Position numbers and translations under genes: made by a program. The notes under the pieces are model-generated. The model searched no databases. It saw only the letters and a program-made list of their open reading frames with translations, and was not told the DNA's origin. From the NCBI GenBank assembly GCA_905181585.1, contig CAJIYG010000002.1, positions 62,001 through 126,000 on the forward strand: a stretch of 64,000 nt of DNA, read 5' to 3'. Of the stretch, positions 27,722 to 37,517 are shown piece after piece (position 1 is the stretch's first letter; every line of letters begins with the position of its first letter). This DNA comes from an uncultured Flavobacteriales bacterium (GTDB lineage Bacteria > Bacteroidota > Bacteroidia > Flavobacteriales > BACL11).

Positions 27722-29458
27722 ATGGAAAAATCAAAAATTACAGTTGCTAAAGCTTTCAAAGAATTTATTTGGCCTAGAAAATCAATTATGTTTGTTGGAT
27801 TAGTTTTAATTGTAATCAGTAGATTATCTAGTCTTGTACTGCCTCTAAAAAGTAAAGAGCTGCTTGATGAAATTATTCCAAATAAAGATTTCGAGGCTTT
27901 GACAATTATGATTTTTATTATTAGTGGTGCTATTTTATTACAAGCACTTACTTCTTTTGCTCTCACACGTCTTTTAAGCGTTGAAGCTCAATTTTTAATA
28001 TCTAAATTAAGAGCAAAGGTTCAAAAAAAGATTCTCTCACTACCCATTTCATATTTTGATAATAATAAATCTGGTGCATTAGTTTCTAGAATTATGCGTG
28101 ATGTTGAAGGTGTAAGAAATCTTGTGGGAACGGGATTAGTACAATTATTTGGTGGTACTATTACAGCAATTGTTTCTTTTTTTCTGCTTATAAATATTAG
28201 TGTAAAAATGACATTATTAGTTTTAACTCCAATTATTTTATTTGCATTTATTGCTTTAAAAGCATTTAAATATATTCGTCCTATTTTTAGAAAGAGGGGA
28301 GTAATTAATGCCGAAGTTACCGGAAGGTTAACTGAAACAATGAATGGAGTACGTGTTATTAAAGGTTTTAATTCTGAAGAGCAAGAAAATATTGTTTTTG
28401 AAGATGGTGTAGAAAGATTATTTCAAAATGTAAAAAAAAGTTTAACAGCTACAGCAATTATCACCAGTTCTTCAGCATTTTTACTTGGATTAGCCTCTGT
28501 TGGAATTATGGGGATGGGTGGTTCGATGATAATTGATGGAACATTAACTACTGGAGATTTTCTATCCTTCACTTTATTACTTGGCTTTATGATTGCGCCA
28601 ATTATACAAATGAGTAATATAGGTAGTCAGCTAACGGAAGCTTTTGCAGGATTAGATAGAACCGAAGAAATTATGAATCTTGAGTCTGAATCTGATAATT
28701 CATCAAGGAAAATTAATTTAGAAGATATTGATGGTGATATTGAGTTTAAAGATGTTTCTTTTTCTTATGATATTGGAAACAGAGTGCTACACAGTATTAA
28801 CTTTAAAGCTGCTAAAGGAACAGTAACAGCTCTTGTTGGTTCTTCAGGCTCAGGTAAATCAACTATAGCATCTTTAGTAGCTAGTTTTATTAATGCTGAA
28901 AAAGGGTCTGTTTTAATTGATAACTACAATCTTAACACACTTGATCTAAATTCCTTTAGAAATCAATTAGGAGTTGTTCTTCAAGATGATTTTTTATTTG
29001 AAGGTACAATAAGACAAAATATTTTATTTCCAAGACCTGATGCCGATGAAAATCAAGTTTTAAATGCTGTAAATGCTGCATATGTAAATGAATTTACTGA
29101 TCGTTTTTCTGATGGTTTAGATACATTAATTGGCGAGAGAGGAGTAAAGCTCTCTGGAGGTCAACGTCAAAGAATAGCCATAGCTAGAGCTATGTTAGCC
29201 GATCCTAAAATTTTAATATTAGATGAAGCAACTTCAAATTTAGATAATGAAAGTGAATCATTAATTCAAAAAAGTTTATCAGAGCTTATGAAAGGTAGAA
29301 CAACATTTGTTATTGCACATAGATTAAGCACAATTAGACAAGCAAATCAAATTTTAGTTATTGAAAATGGAGAAATTGTAGAAAGGGGAGTACACGATGA
29401 ATTACTTAAGCAAAATGGTAGATACTTTGATTTGTTTACATATCAAAGTAAAATTTAA
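27722..29458 (+). CDS. ABC exporter half-transporter (MsbA/LmrA-like)
   Basis: A 578-residue fused permease-ATPase. The six-span membrane domain covers residues 1-310 (includes the intracellular coupling helix RIMRDVEGVRNLVG). The nucleotide-binding domain has Walker A GSSGSGKST (about 376-384), signature LSGGQRQRIAIARAML, Walker B ILILDEATSNLD and H-loop IAHRLST. It would act as a homodimer exporting lipids, peptides or drugs; the substrate is undetermined. A 149-bp divergent spacer separates it from the small-protein pair on the other strand. Confidence 0.92.
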   Translation: MEKSKITVAKAFKEFIWPRKSIMFVGLVLIVISRLSSLVLPLKSKELLDEIIPNKDFEALTIMIFIISGAILLQALTSFALTRLLSVEAQFLISKLRAKVQKKILSLPISYFDNNKSGALVSRIMRDVEGVRNLVGTGLVQLFGGTITAIVSFFLLINISVKMTLLVLTPIILFAFIALKAFKYIRPIFRKRGVINAEVTGRLTETMNGVRVIKGFNSEEQENIVFEDGVERLFQNVKKSLTATAIITSSSAFLLGLASVGIMGMGGSMIIDGTLTTGDFLSFTLLLGFMIAPIIQMSNIGSQLTEAFAGLDRTEEIMNLESESDNSSRKINLEDIDGDIEFKDVSFSYDIGNRVLHSINFKAAKGTVTALVGSSGSGKSTIASLVASFINAEKGSVLIDNYNLNTLDLNSFRNQLGVVLQDDFLFEGTIRQNILFPRPDADENQVLNAVNAAYVNEFTDRFSDGLDTLIGERGVKLSGGQRQRIAIARAMLADPKILILDEATSNLDNESESLIQKSLSELMKGRTTFVIAHRLSTIRQANQILVIENGEIVERGVHDELLKQNGRYFDLFTYQSKI

Positions 29459-29470
29459 AAGAGCTTAAAT

Positions 29471-30698
29471 TTATCTTCTTTTCTTTTTTCTGTTTTTAAA
29501 AAACTCTTGTTTTTTTCTGTTTTTTTCTTTCTCAAATTCCTTTTTTTGTTGAGCATTCATAGGTTTTTCAGTTTGTTTGAATGGTTGCTCACTTAATGAT
29601 TTCAATTTTCTTTGCAATTAAGTTTCTCTATTTCTTTTACATAAATATTTTCTTCAGGTTCGGAAATTGAAATTGAAACACCTTTATTTCCGGCCCTTCC
29701 ACATCTACCAATTCTATGAACATATGTTTCTGCTTCATTAGGAATGTCATAGTTTAATACATAATTTAATTGATCTATGTCTATGCCTCTTGCTGCTATA
29801 TCAGTAGCCACTAATACTCTGATATTATTTTCCTTAAAATCTTTTAATGTTTTTTGTCTTTGATTTTGAGATTTATCTCCATGTATTGCTGCAGCATTTA
29901 TATTTTTCTTTTTTAGATTTCTAACAATTCTATCTGCACCATGTTTTGTTCTAGAAAATACTAGTATTTGGCTAATATTTCGATCTTTTAAGATATGAAG
30001 AAGTAAATCTTTCTTAGTTGATTTATTTGTTAAGTATAAAAATTGTTTAATAGTATTTGCTGTAGTTGATGTTTTGTGTGCTATTACTTTTTCAGGGTTT
30101 TTTAATATTTTATTTGAAAATTCAATTATATTTTTTGGCATTGTAGCTGAAAAAAACAATGATTGTCTGTCATTGGAAGTTTCTCTAATATCTTTTTTAC
30201 ATCATTTATAAAACCCATATCTAACATTCTATCAGCTTCATCTAAAACAAAAAAACCAATATCATTTAATGAGATATAACCTTGTCCCATTAAGTCCAAT
30301 AATCTTCCAGGAGTAGCCACTAATATATCGACACCTTTTTTAAGCCTATCTGTCTGTGAACCTTGCTTTACACCACCGAATATTACAGTATTTGTTATAT
30401 TAGTATACTTAGCATAATATGTGAAGTTTTCTGCAATTTGAATTGCTAGTTCTCTAGTAGGAGTGACTACTAAAGTTTTGATTTTCTTTGAGCTATTTTT
30501 TTGATTTATTAAATGATGTAAAATTGGAAGCGCAAAAGCTGCTGTTTTTCCTGTTCCTGTTTGGGCACTTCCTAAAACATCTTTATTATTGAGTATAATT
30601 GGTATTGCTTGTTGCTGTATAGAGGTTGGAGTTTCGTACTTTAATTCTTTAATTGCTTTTGTTAATGATTGGTGTAGATTTAACTCATCAAACTTCAT
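29471..30698 (-). pseudogene. DEAD-box RNA helicase (RhlE-like), frameshifted three times
   Basis: The N-terminal half is intact (AQTGTGKT, PTRELAIQIA, ATPGRLLD, DEAD) until the frame breaks at about 30160 just before motif III. There FFSATMPKNI appears in another frame if one A is restored. The C-terminal half has motifs IV-VI (VFSRTKHGAD, VATDIAARGIDI, HRIGRCGRAG). It breaks again near 29620 and 29600, where two duplicated A residues hide a Lys-rich tail that ends at TAA 29473-29471. Three single-base changes restore about 408 residues. An intact paralogue follows divergently. Confidence 0.8.
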
Positions 30699-30811
30699 AT
30701 TTATTTTCTTTTGTTATTAAGACAAATTTACTCCTTTTACTATAGTTTTAGTTTCTATATATAATATATTAAAATTTATAAAAATAAAATATAAATTATA
30801 TCATCTACATT

Positions 30812-32200
30812 ATGTTTATTTTTGTGAAAATTATCATTAATAAATATTTTATATTGACTGATTTCAAATCCATTAAATTAAATAAACAACTATTACAAGC
30901 CATTGATAGTTTTGGTTTTGAAAAACAAACTCCAATTCAAGAGAAGACTTTTTCAAAGATTTTATCTGGAAATGATTTGGTGGGTATTGCTCAAACAGGA
31001 ACTGGTAAAACTATTGCTTACTGTCTTCCTTTACTGCAAGAGCTTATTTTCTCAAATCAAAATAATCCCAGAATATTAATCCTTGTTCCTACCAGAGAGT
31101 TAGTTTCTCAAGTTGTTCAAACCTTAAATGATTTGACTGAATATATTACCTGCAGAATTATTGGTGTGTATGGTGGTACTAATATGAATACTCAAAAAAA
31201 AATGCTTCAAGATGGAGCTGATATTGTTGTTGCAACTCCTGGTAGGTTGTATGACCTAGCCCTTTGTAGAGCATTACAGCTTAAAGGTATTAAAAAAGTT
31301 GTAATTGATGAAGTGGATATTATGTTAGATTTAGGCTTTAGGTTTCAGCTTACTAATATATTTGAACTTCTTCCTAATAAAAAACAAAATATTATGTTTT
31401 CAGCAACGATGACTGAAGATGTTGATGAAATGATTGCAAGTTATTTTGATAAACCAGAAAAAGTTCAGATAGCTTTGAGTGGAACTCCTCTTGAAAATAT
31501 TAAACAAGTTAAGTATTCTGTGCCAAATTTTTATTCAAAATTAAATCTATTAGTTGCTTTAGTAAAGGATAAAGAAATAATGAAAAAAGTCATTGTATTT
31601 GTCTCTAGTAAGAAAATTGCAGACAGTTTAGCCTATTCTTTTGAAGAATTATTTATTTCTGACTTTGCTGTAATTCATTCAAATAAATCTCAGAATTATC
31701 GTTTTAGATCAATAAATCAATTTAATGATGGGAAAGTAAGAGTTTTAATTGCTACTGATATAATTGCTCGTGGATTAGATTCAGAAAAAATCACCCACGT
31801 ATTTAATTTTGATACTCCTACATTTCCAGAAAACTATATGCATAGGATTGGAAGAACTGGTAGGGCAGAGGAAACAGGAAATTCTATCTTACTTTATACA
31901 AAAAAAGAAGAAACTTATAAAAATAGAATTGAAGAGTTAATGGGTTTAGAAATTACTTTACTTGATACTCCATCTAACGTTGAGTTTACTCAGCAACTTA
32001 CCGATGAAGAACACAGATTAAATAATAAGAGTATTAACAGGAATCTTAAAAAGCAAGATAGAATTAATTCTGGATTCCATGAGAAAAGTGAAAAAAATCA
32101 GCAAGTTAATGATAGAGATAAGTGGCGAAAGGAAAGAGCTAGAAAATATAAAAGACCTATATCAAGAGGAGATAAAGGTGTAAATTTAAAGAAGAAATAA
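30812..32200 (+). CDS. DEAD-box-type RNA helicase (motif II DEVD)
   Basis: Up to 462 residues. The family start TDFKSIKLNKQLLQAI suggests translation from TTG 30854 rather than the ATG at 30812, which would add a 14-residue hydrophobic extension. Motifs seen: TPIQ (Q motif), AQTGTGKT, PTRELVSQV, ATPGR, SATM, TDIIARGLD and HRIGRTGR. Motif II reads DEVD instead of DEAD, a conservative but uncommon change. A basic C-terminal tail (KWRKERARKYKRP) probably binds RNA. It diverges from the broken helicase and is 2 bp before the next gene. Confidence 0.88.
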   Translation: MFIFVKIIINKYFILTDFKSIKLNKQLLQAIDSFGFEKQTPIQEKTFSKILSGNDLVGIAQTGTGKTIAYCLPLLQELIFSNQNNPRILILVPTRELVSQVVQTLNDLTEYITCRIIGVYGGTNMNTQKKMLQDGADIVVATPGRLYDLALCRALQLKGIKKVVIDEVDIMLDLGFRFQLTNIFELLPNKKQNIMFSATMTEDVDEMIASYFDKPEKVQIALSGTPLENIKQVKYSVPNFYSKLNLLVALVKDKEIMKKVIVFVSSKKIADSLAYSFEELFISDFAVIHSNKSQNYRFRSINQFNDGKVRVLIATDIIARGLDSEKITHVFNFDTPTFPENYMHRIGRTGRAEETGNSILLYTKKEETYKNRIEELMGLEITLLDTPSNVEFTQQLTDEEHRLNNKSINRNLKKQDRINSGFHEKSEKNQQVNDRDKWRKERARKYKRPISRGDKGVNLKKK

Positions 32201-32202
32201 TA

Positions 32203-32622
32203 ATGCTCTCTAAAGATTTAGTTTTAGATAAACTAAATGATAAGCTAGTGTCTAAGTTAGAATCTTTAAAAATTAGCTTAATTCAAATTGTTGAGTCTAG
32301 GAATTCTGATACTAAGAGTAGTGCTGGAGATAAGTTTGAAACTAGCAGGGAGATGGCTCAAATTGAAATTAAAAAATTAGATGATCAAATTAAAAAAACA
32401 CAACAGTTTTTATTTGCTTTAAAAGCAGACACATCTTTACTTATTAAAACTGATAAAGGTGTTTTTTTTATTTGTATTGCTTATGGAAAACTAATTATTA
32501 GTGAAGATATTCAAGTGATTTGTATATCTAATTTAGCCCCAATAAGTAATTTTCTTTTAACAACTGAAATTGGTATGTCTTTTAATTTTAATAAAATTAA
32601 CTATAAAATAGAAGGTAAGTAA
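32203..32622 (+). CDS. GreA/GreB-like protein (often mislabelled 3-oxoacyl-ACP synthase)
   Basis: A 139-residue soluble protein with an N-terminal coiled coil containing TKSSAGDKFETSREMAQ (about residues 37-53). This is the hallmark of a short Bacteroidota family related to GreA/GreB transcript-cleavage factors. The C-terminal half has GKLIISEDIQVICIS and SNLAPISNFLL, fitting the GreA C-terminal FKBP-like domain. Its position 2 bp after a helicase gene fits an RNA-metabolism role. Function is inferred only. Confidence 0.7.
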   Translation: MLSKDLVLDKLNDKLVSKLESLKISLIQIVESRNSDTKSSAGDKFETSREMAQIEIKKLDDQIKKTQQFLFALKADTSLLIKTDKGVFFICIAYGKLIISEDIQVICISNLAPISNFLLTTEIGMSFNFNKINYKIEGK

Positions 32623-32784
32623 TTTTACTTTTTGAGTAATATTGATCTTTTTATTAATTTATATAATTTAATTTTATTTATACTCCGATTAGTATTTATA
32701 CTTAATCATTATTGTTTTTAAATTAATTATTTTTGTTACTAATTTTATAAATGTATAATTTACACTAACCTAATAAATAGTTCT

Positions 32785-35700
32785 ATGAAAAATCTTTTTT
32801 TATTTTTATTTGCAACTCTTTTATTTATAAATATTAATGCCCAAACAACAGCTCAAGTAACATTTCAAGTAGATATGAATGATGTTGTTGATCCGTTCAC
32901 TACTCCTGAAGTTAATGGTAATTTTAATTCTTGGTGTGGAAATTGTTGGGCAATGTCTGATTCAAATGGTGATAATATTTGGGATGTTATGGGTATTGTT
33001 GATATTAATACTGATTATGAATTTAAATTCTCCGCTGATAGTTGGGGAATTCAAGAAAGTTTACTTCCAGGTTCGCCTTGTACAGTTACAAATTTTGGAT
33101 TTACAAATAGAACTTTAAATGTTTCTGGCGATACTACTTTACCTGTTTTTTGTTGGGAATCATGTTCCGATTGTGGTTCAGGCCCTTCATCATATAATGT
33201 AACTTTTGAAGTAGATATGAGAAACGTAACTGACCCTTACACAACTCCAGAGGTTAATGGAAATTTTAATGGTTGGTGTGGAAGTTGCTGGGCTATGTCT
33301 GATAATAACAATGATAGTATTTGGGAATTTACAACAATATTTGCTCCTGGTGATTCTCTTGAATTTAAATATTCAGCTGATAACTGGAGCATTCAAGAAG
33401 AACTTGATTCAAATCTTTCATGTATTACAATTAATTATGATCCATCAGCTCCAAATGGTTGGGGTTATGTTAATAGAGTAGCTGTTGTTAATAGTGATAC
33501 TGTTTTTTCTTCACCCTGGAACGCATGTTCAATTCAGACTATTGGTTGTACAGATTCTTCGGCATCTAATTATGATTCTTCTGCTGATGCTGATGATGGA
33601 AGTTGTTTATATAGTGTAGTTTTTAATGTTGACATGAATTGTGATACTACAACATTTGGTTTTGTTCATCTAGAGAGCCCATATTTTGGGTGGTGCGGAG
33701 GATGTGTTCCAATGTCTGATACTGATGGAGATGGTATTCATACGGTAACCGTTGATCTTCCATTAGGAGATTTTGAATACAAATATGCTGTAGATAGTTT
33801 TGCCGGTCAAGAAGATTTAATTGATGATATGCTTAACGGGGGCTCATGTGCGCCAATCACAGATTATAACTCATATGCTAATAGACAATTAACAGTTTCT
33901 AATTGGAACTTAGTTTGGGAAGAAAATTTTAGCGGAACAACCCTCAATGATTCTGTCTGGACTCATGAAATTGGCAGTGGAAGTCAGTATGGTCTTTGGG
34001 GCTGGGGAAATGGAGAGCAGCAATTCTATCAGCCTTCAAATACTGAAGTTAATAATGGTAATCTAAAAATAACTGCACAGCAAGAGCCTAATGGGCTTAT
34101 TGACAGTTGGGGCAATTCATACAATCTATCTTCGTCAAGAATTATGTCAAAAGATAAAATGGAGTTCCGATATGGAAAAATAGAGGCAAGAATTAAAACT
34201 ATTAATGGAGAAGGTTTTTGGCCTGCGTTTTGGATGCTTCCCTCTGGCGGATCTTGGCCTTGTGATGGTGAAATTGATATTATGGAGCAGTGGGGCTCAG
34301 ACCTTCCTACAACTATCACAACTGGAGCTGCTCATATTGGATCTTGTCCTGGAACAAGTTCATATAATAGCTTTAATCACAATAGTACAAATGGAAATTA
34401 TGCTGATGATTTTCACATGTACGCAGTTATATGGCAAGAAGATTACATTGCATGGTATGTAGACGGGGTAAAAGTACATTCTATTAGTCCATCAAGCTTC
34501 TCATCAATTCCTGGCCAGCACAGTTGGCCTTTTAACTCTAATCAGTGGTACTTGATAATTAATCTAGCTATAGATCAAAATGGACCAAATGGAAACACTC
34601 AGTTCCCCTCATCAATTGAAGTAGATTATATAAAAATCTATGAGAATAACGTCAATAACCCTCAATCACTTAATTATAATTTTCAAACAGGATTAATTGC
34701 TAATGATGTGTATGGATCATGTGATTCTTGTGTAACATCAGGATCAACACTCTCTCAGATTGATCTACCTATTTCGTGGGATGATACAACTGTAAATTAT
34801 ACAACAACTCCATTTGGCGGAATAAATTCTAATTTATCTACTGACCCACTTGATTCTACAAATAATGTTTTAATGACTGATAGAACTGCTGGATCGCCAA
34901 CTTGGGCTGGTACAACTTTAAGTACTCCAAACGGTTTAGCTAACGCTATTCCTTTTGCAAGTGGATCAACTAAAATAAGTGCAAATATTTATTCTCCCTT
35001 TTTTGGTGTAGTTGTAAGGTTAAAAGCTGAAGATCATACGGATCCAACAAAATCAGTAGAAACCGAAGCTACTATCACTACAGCTAATGGTTGGAGTACA
35101 TTGGTATTTGATTTTTCTAATGAGGCTCCTGGCACCGCAACAATTGATTTTAGCTATAATTACGATATGTTATCTATATTTTTTGATTTTGGAAATGTTC
35201 CTTCTTCAAGTACTATTTATTATTTAGATAGTATTGCTTTTGGTGATATGATTTTTGGTGTTAGTGGATGTACAGATACTTTAGCTTACAATTATAACCC
35301 ATCTGCAACTTTTGACAATGGTTCTTGTATTTTTCTTGGTTGCATGGACTCATTAGCATTAAATTATGATTCACTTGCAACTGTTGATGATGGATCATGT
35401 TTTTACATATGTGCAACTCCGCCTTCTGAAAGTTTTGAAAATGGTTTTGGGTATTGGCAAAGTTATTTTTCTTGGGTAAGAACTATGGGTTCTACATTTA
35501 CTCCCAACACTGGACCTTCGAGTGCTTTTGATGGTGATTGGTATGCATATGTTGAAAGTTCATTTTTAAATCCTGGAGTATCAGTTTGGATGGATGCTGG
35601 TTGTGTCGATCTTACGACATGGAATAATCCATATTTTTCATTTGCTTATCATATGTATGGGGCTACTATTGGTTCTTTGGAAGTTAAAATTTCAACTGAC

Positions 35701-37509
35701 GGAGGAAATTCTTGGACCACAGAATGGTCTAAGTCAGGAGATCAAGGTAATAATTGGAAAGAAGCTGATATTGATTTAAGTAGCTACTCTATGTATTCTT
35801 ACATTAAGGTTCGTGTATTCGCTACTGTTTTAGCTGGAGAACAAGGCGATATAGCCCTTGATCTTTTAAGGTTTGCAGATCTTCTTCCTGGATGTATTGA
35901 TACAAATGCATTGAATTATGACTCAATTGCCGGAATTGATGATGGATCATGTATTTATCCGGAACTTACTGTATTATCTAATATTAGTTCTCCTTCATGC
36001 TATGGAGATATTGATGGAAGTATTGATTTAACTGTTTCAGGAGGAACTCCTCCTTATTCTTATTTATGGAATAATGGAGAAACTACAGAAGATATATTTT
36101 TATTGTCTAGTGATACTTTTTCTGTTATTATTACAGATGCTCTTGGTGGATCTGTGTTAGATACTTTTTTTGTTACACCAACAGACTCTATAATAACTTC
36201 TGTAACTATTGTAAATGCATCTGATTCGCTTACTAGTGATGGAGCTATTTATACTTCAATAACTGGAGGAACCCCTCCTTTTACATATTTTTGGAATGAT
36301 GGTTCAAATTTCTTTAGTGATACTACAGATTATCTTTTAAACATTTCTTATGGTACTTATAATCAGTATGTTATAGATTTTAATAATTGTTTTCTTCTAA
36401 ATACATTTAATGTAAGTGTTGATATAGATACATGTTTATATGGTTGTATGGATTTTAACTCTGTTAACTACGACTCACTTGCTACTTGTGACGATGGATC
36501 TTGTTCTCCATTTATATATGGATGTACTGATCCATCAGCATTAAATTATTACCCTGGAGCTAATACAGATGATGGTTCTTGTTTTTATCCTAATTGTTCA
36601 AACCCTATTCCTTCTGGATTATCAGTTAACTGGACTACAGATACTAAAGCGTCTGTTTCATGGGATAATATGAACGATATGTCTTGTATGGTCTTTAAAT
36701 ATTTTGTCAGATACAGAGTTGTGAATTCTGATGGTACTTATGGTAATTGGGTAACTAAATCAGCTGGTGTTGGTAATGGACTATGTAACTTTGGTCTTAA
36801 TACTACTGAGAAGAGATTACAGCTCTTAACAGCTGCAACTACTTACCAGTTTAAGATGAAAGCTTTTTACTGTGGTGGAACGGAATCAGGTTATTCTTCG
36901 CCTGCAACCTTTACTACCGGAGCAGATTGTCCTCCAATGACTAACTTAAGTGTTACTACATTTAATGGAAATCAAGCTAAAGCTACATTCTCTTGGGATA
37001 CTACAGGAGCATATGTTTTTGCAAGAATTGCATTAAGAGTAGATACTACAGGTGCAGCTTGGGGAACAGCTGGTGGATTCGGTATTTACTACCCAACGCT
37101 TACTGCTAACAAGTTCGGTTTAACTCCTGGACAGTCATACAGAGCTCAAGGAAGAACATTCTGTGATTCTAACGTTACATCTTATAGATCAACGTGGACG
37201 ACGCCAGTACTGTGGACACAACCCGGAACTTTAATTAGAATGGAGTCTACAAGTCAGATTAAGAATTTAGATGTTTACCCTAACCCATCAAAAGATATCT
37301 TTAACATAAGATTTGTATCAGAGACAATACAAGACTTAAGTATTAGAGTAATCAATATAATGGGAGAGTTAGTTTATCAAGAGAATGCAAGTAAATTTAT
37401 TGGTGAGTACACTAAGAAAATTGATTTAGGAGATTATTCAAAAGGAGTATACTTCTTAGAAATAACTACAGATAAAGATTTAGTAAATAGAAAAATTGTT
37501 ATTCAATAA
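32785..37509 (+). CDS. Giant secreted GH16 beta-glucanase with GCTD repeats and T9SS domain
   Basis: A 1574-residue surface enzyme. The signal peptide is followed by two roughly 100-residue repeats (VTFQVDM, EVNGNFN, WCG, CWAMSD), a GCTD repeat and a third related unit to about residue 370. The GH16 domain (about 371-628) carries the catalytic motif GEIDIME with Glu496, Asp498 and Glu501, of laminarinase (beta-1,3-glucanase) type. After it come a beta-sandwich (CBM-like), GCTD/DDGSC repeats, a MAM-like unit, an SprB-like repeat, two FnIII-like domains and a long type A sorting domain (YPNPSKDIFNI to the end). Probably degrades algal laminarin. Confidence 0.85.
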   Translation: MKNLFLFLFATLLFININAQTTAQVTFQVDMNDVVDPFTTPEVNGNFNSWCGNCWAMSDSNGDNIWDVMGIVDINTDYEFKFSADSWGIQESLLPGSPCTVTNFGFTNRTLNVSGDTTLPVFCWESCSDCGSGPSSYNVTFEVDMRNVTDPYTTPEVNGNFNGWCGSCWAMSDNNNDSIWEFTTIFAPGDSLEFKYSADNWSIQEELDSNLSCITINYDPSAPNGWGYVNRVAVVNSDTVFSSPWNACSIQTIGCTDSSASNYDSSADADDGSCLYSVVFNVDMNCDTTTFGFVHLESPYFGWCGGCVPMSDTDGDGIHTVTVDLPLGDFEYKYAVDSFAGQEDLIDDMLNGGSCAPITDYNSYANRQLTVSNWNLVWEENFSGTTLNDSVWTHEIGSGSQYGLWGWGNGEQQFYQPSNTEVNNGNLKITAQQEPNGLIDSWGNSYNLSSSRIMSKDKMEFRYGKIEARIKTINGEGFWPAFWMLPSGGSWPCDGEIDIMEQWGSDLPTTITTGAAHIGSCPGTSSYNSFNHNSTNGNYADDFHMYAVIWQEDYIAWYVDGVKVHSISPSSFSSIPGQHSWPFNSNQWYLIINLAIDQNGPNGNTQFPSSIEVDYIKIYENNVNNPQSLNYNFQTGLIANDVYGSCDSCVTSGSTLSQIDLPISWDDTTVNYTTTPFGGINSNLSTDPLDSTNNVLMTDRTAGSPTWAGTTLSTPNGLANAIPFASGSTKISANIYSPFFGVVVRLKAEDHTDPTKSVETEATITTANGWSTLVFDFSNEAPGTATIDFSYNYDMLSIFFDFGNVPSSSTIYYLDSIAFGDMIFGVSGCTDTLAYNYNPSATFDNGSCIFLGCMDSLALNYDSLATVDDGSCFYICATPPSESFENGFGYWQSYFSWVRTMGSTFTPNTGPSSAFDGDWYAYVESSFLNPGVSVWMDAGCVDLTTWNNPYFSFAYHMYGATIGSLEVKISTDGGNSWTTEWSKSGDQGNNWKEADIDLSSYSMYSYIKVRVFATVLAGEQGDIALDLLRFADLLPGCIDTNALNYDSIAGIDDGSCIYPELTVLSNISSPSCYGDIDGSIDLTVSGGTPPYSYLWNNGETTEDIFLLSSDTFSVIITDALGGSVLDTFFVTPTDSIITSVTIVNASDSLTSDGAIYTSITGGTPPFTYFWNDGSNFFSDTTDYLLNISYGTYNQYVIDFNNCFLLNTFNVSVDIDTCLYGCMDFNSVNYDSLATCDDGSCSPFIYGCTDPSALNYYPGANTDDGSCFYPNCSNPIPSGLSVNWTTDTKASVSWDNMNDMSCMVFKYFVRYRVVNSDGTYGNWVTKSAGVGNGLCNFGLNTTEKRLQLLTAATTYQFKMKAFYCGGTESGYSSPATFTTGADCPPMTNLSVTTFNGNQAKATFSWDTTGAYVFARIALRVDTTGAAWGTAGGFGIYYPTLTANKFGLTPGQSYRAQGRTFCDSNVTSYRSTWTTPVLWTQPGTLIRMESTSQIKNLDVYPNPSKDIFNIRFVSETIQDLSIRVINIMGELVYQENASKFIGEYTKKIDLGDYSKGVYFLEITTDKDLVNRKIVIQ
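36442..37506 (+). repeat. Shared C-terminal cassette, copy 1 (GCMD repeats, FnIII pair, T9SS CTD)
   Basis: Starts at the GCMD...DDGSC repeat and runs to the stop. The same module, in the same order, ends the genes at 41321 and 61046, and a slightly shorter form ends the gene at 58728. A 60-nt block compared by eye (37058-37117 against the reverse complement of 61441-61500) has 56 identical bases, far more similar than the N-terminal parts. Confidence 0.85.
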
Positions 37510-37517
37510 TTTCTATT

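Noticed and set aside
27637..27966. Minus-strand frame opposite the start of the ABC exporter
   Set aside because: It overlaps a strongly supported ABC gene and its translation has no recognisable features.
34029..34319. Minus-strand frame inside the GH16 domain
   Set aside because: Shadow of the catalytic domain on the opposite strand; codon-periodicity mirror of a conserved gene.
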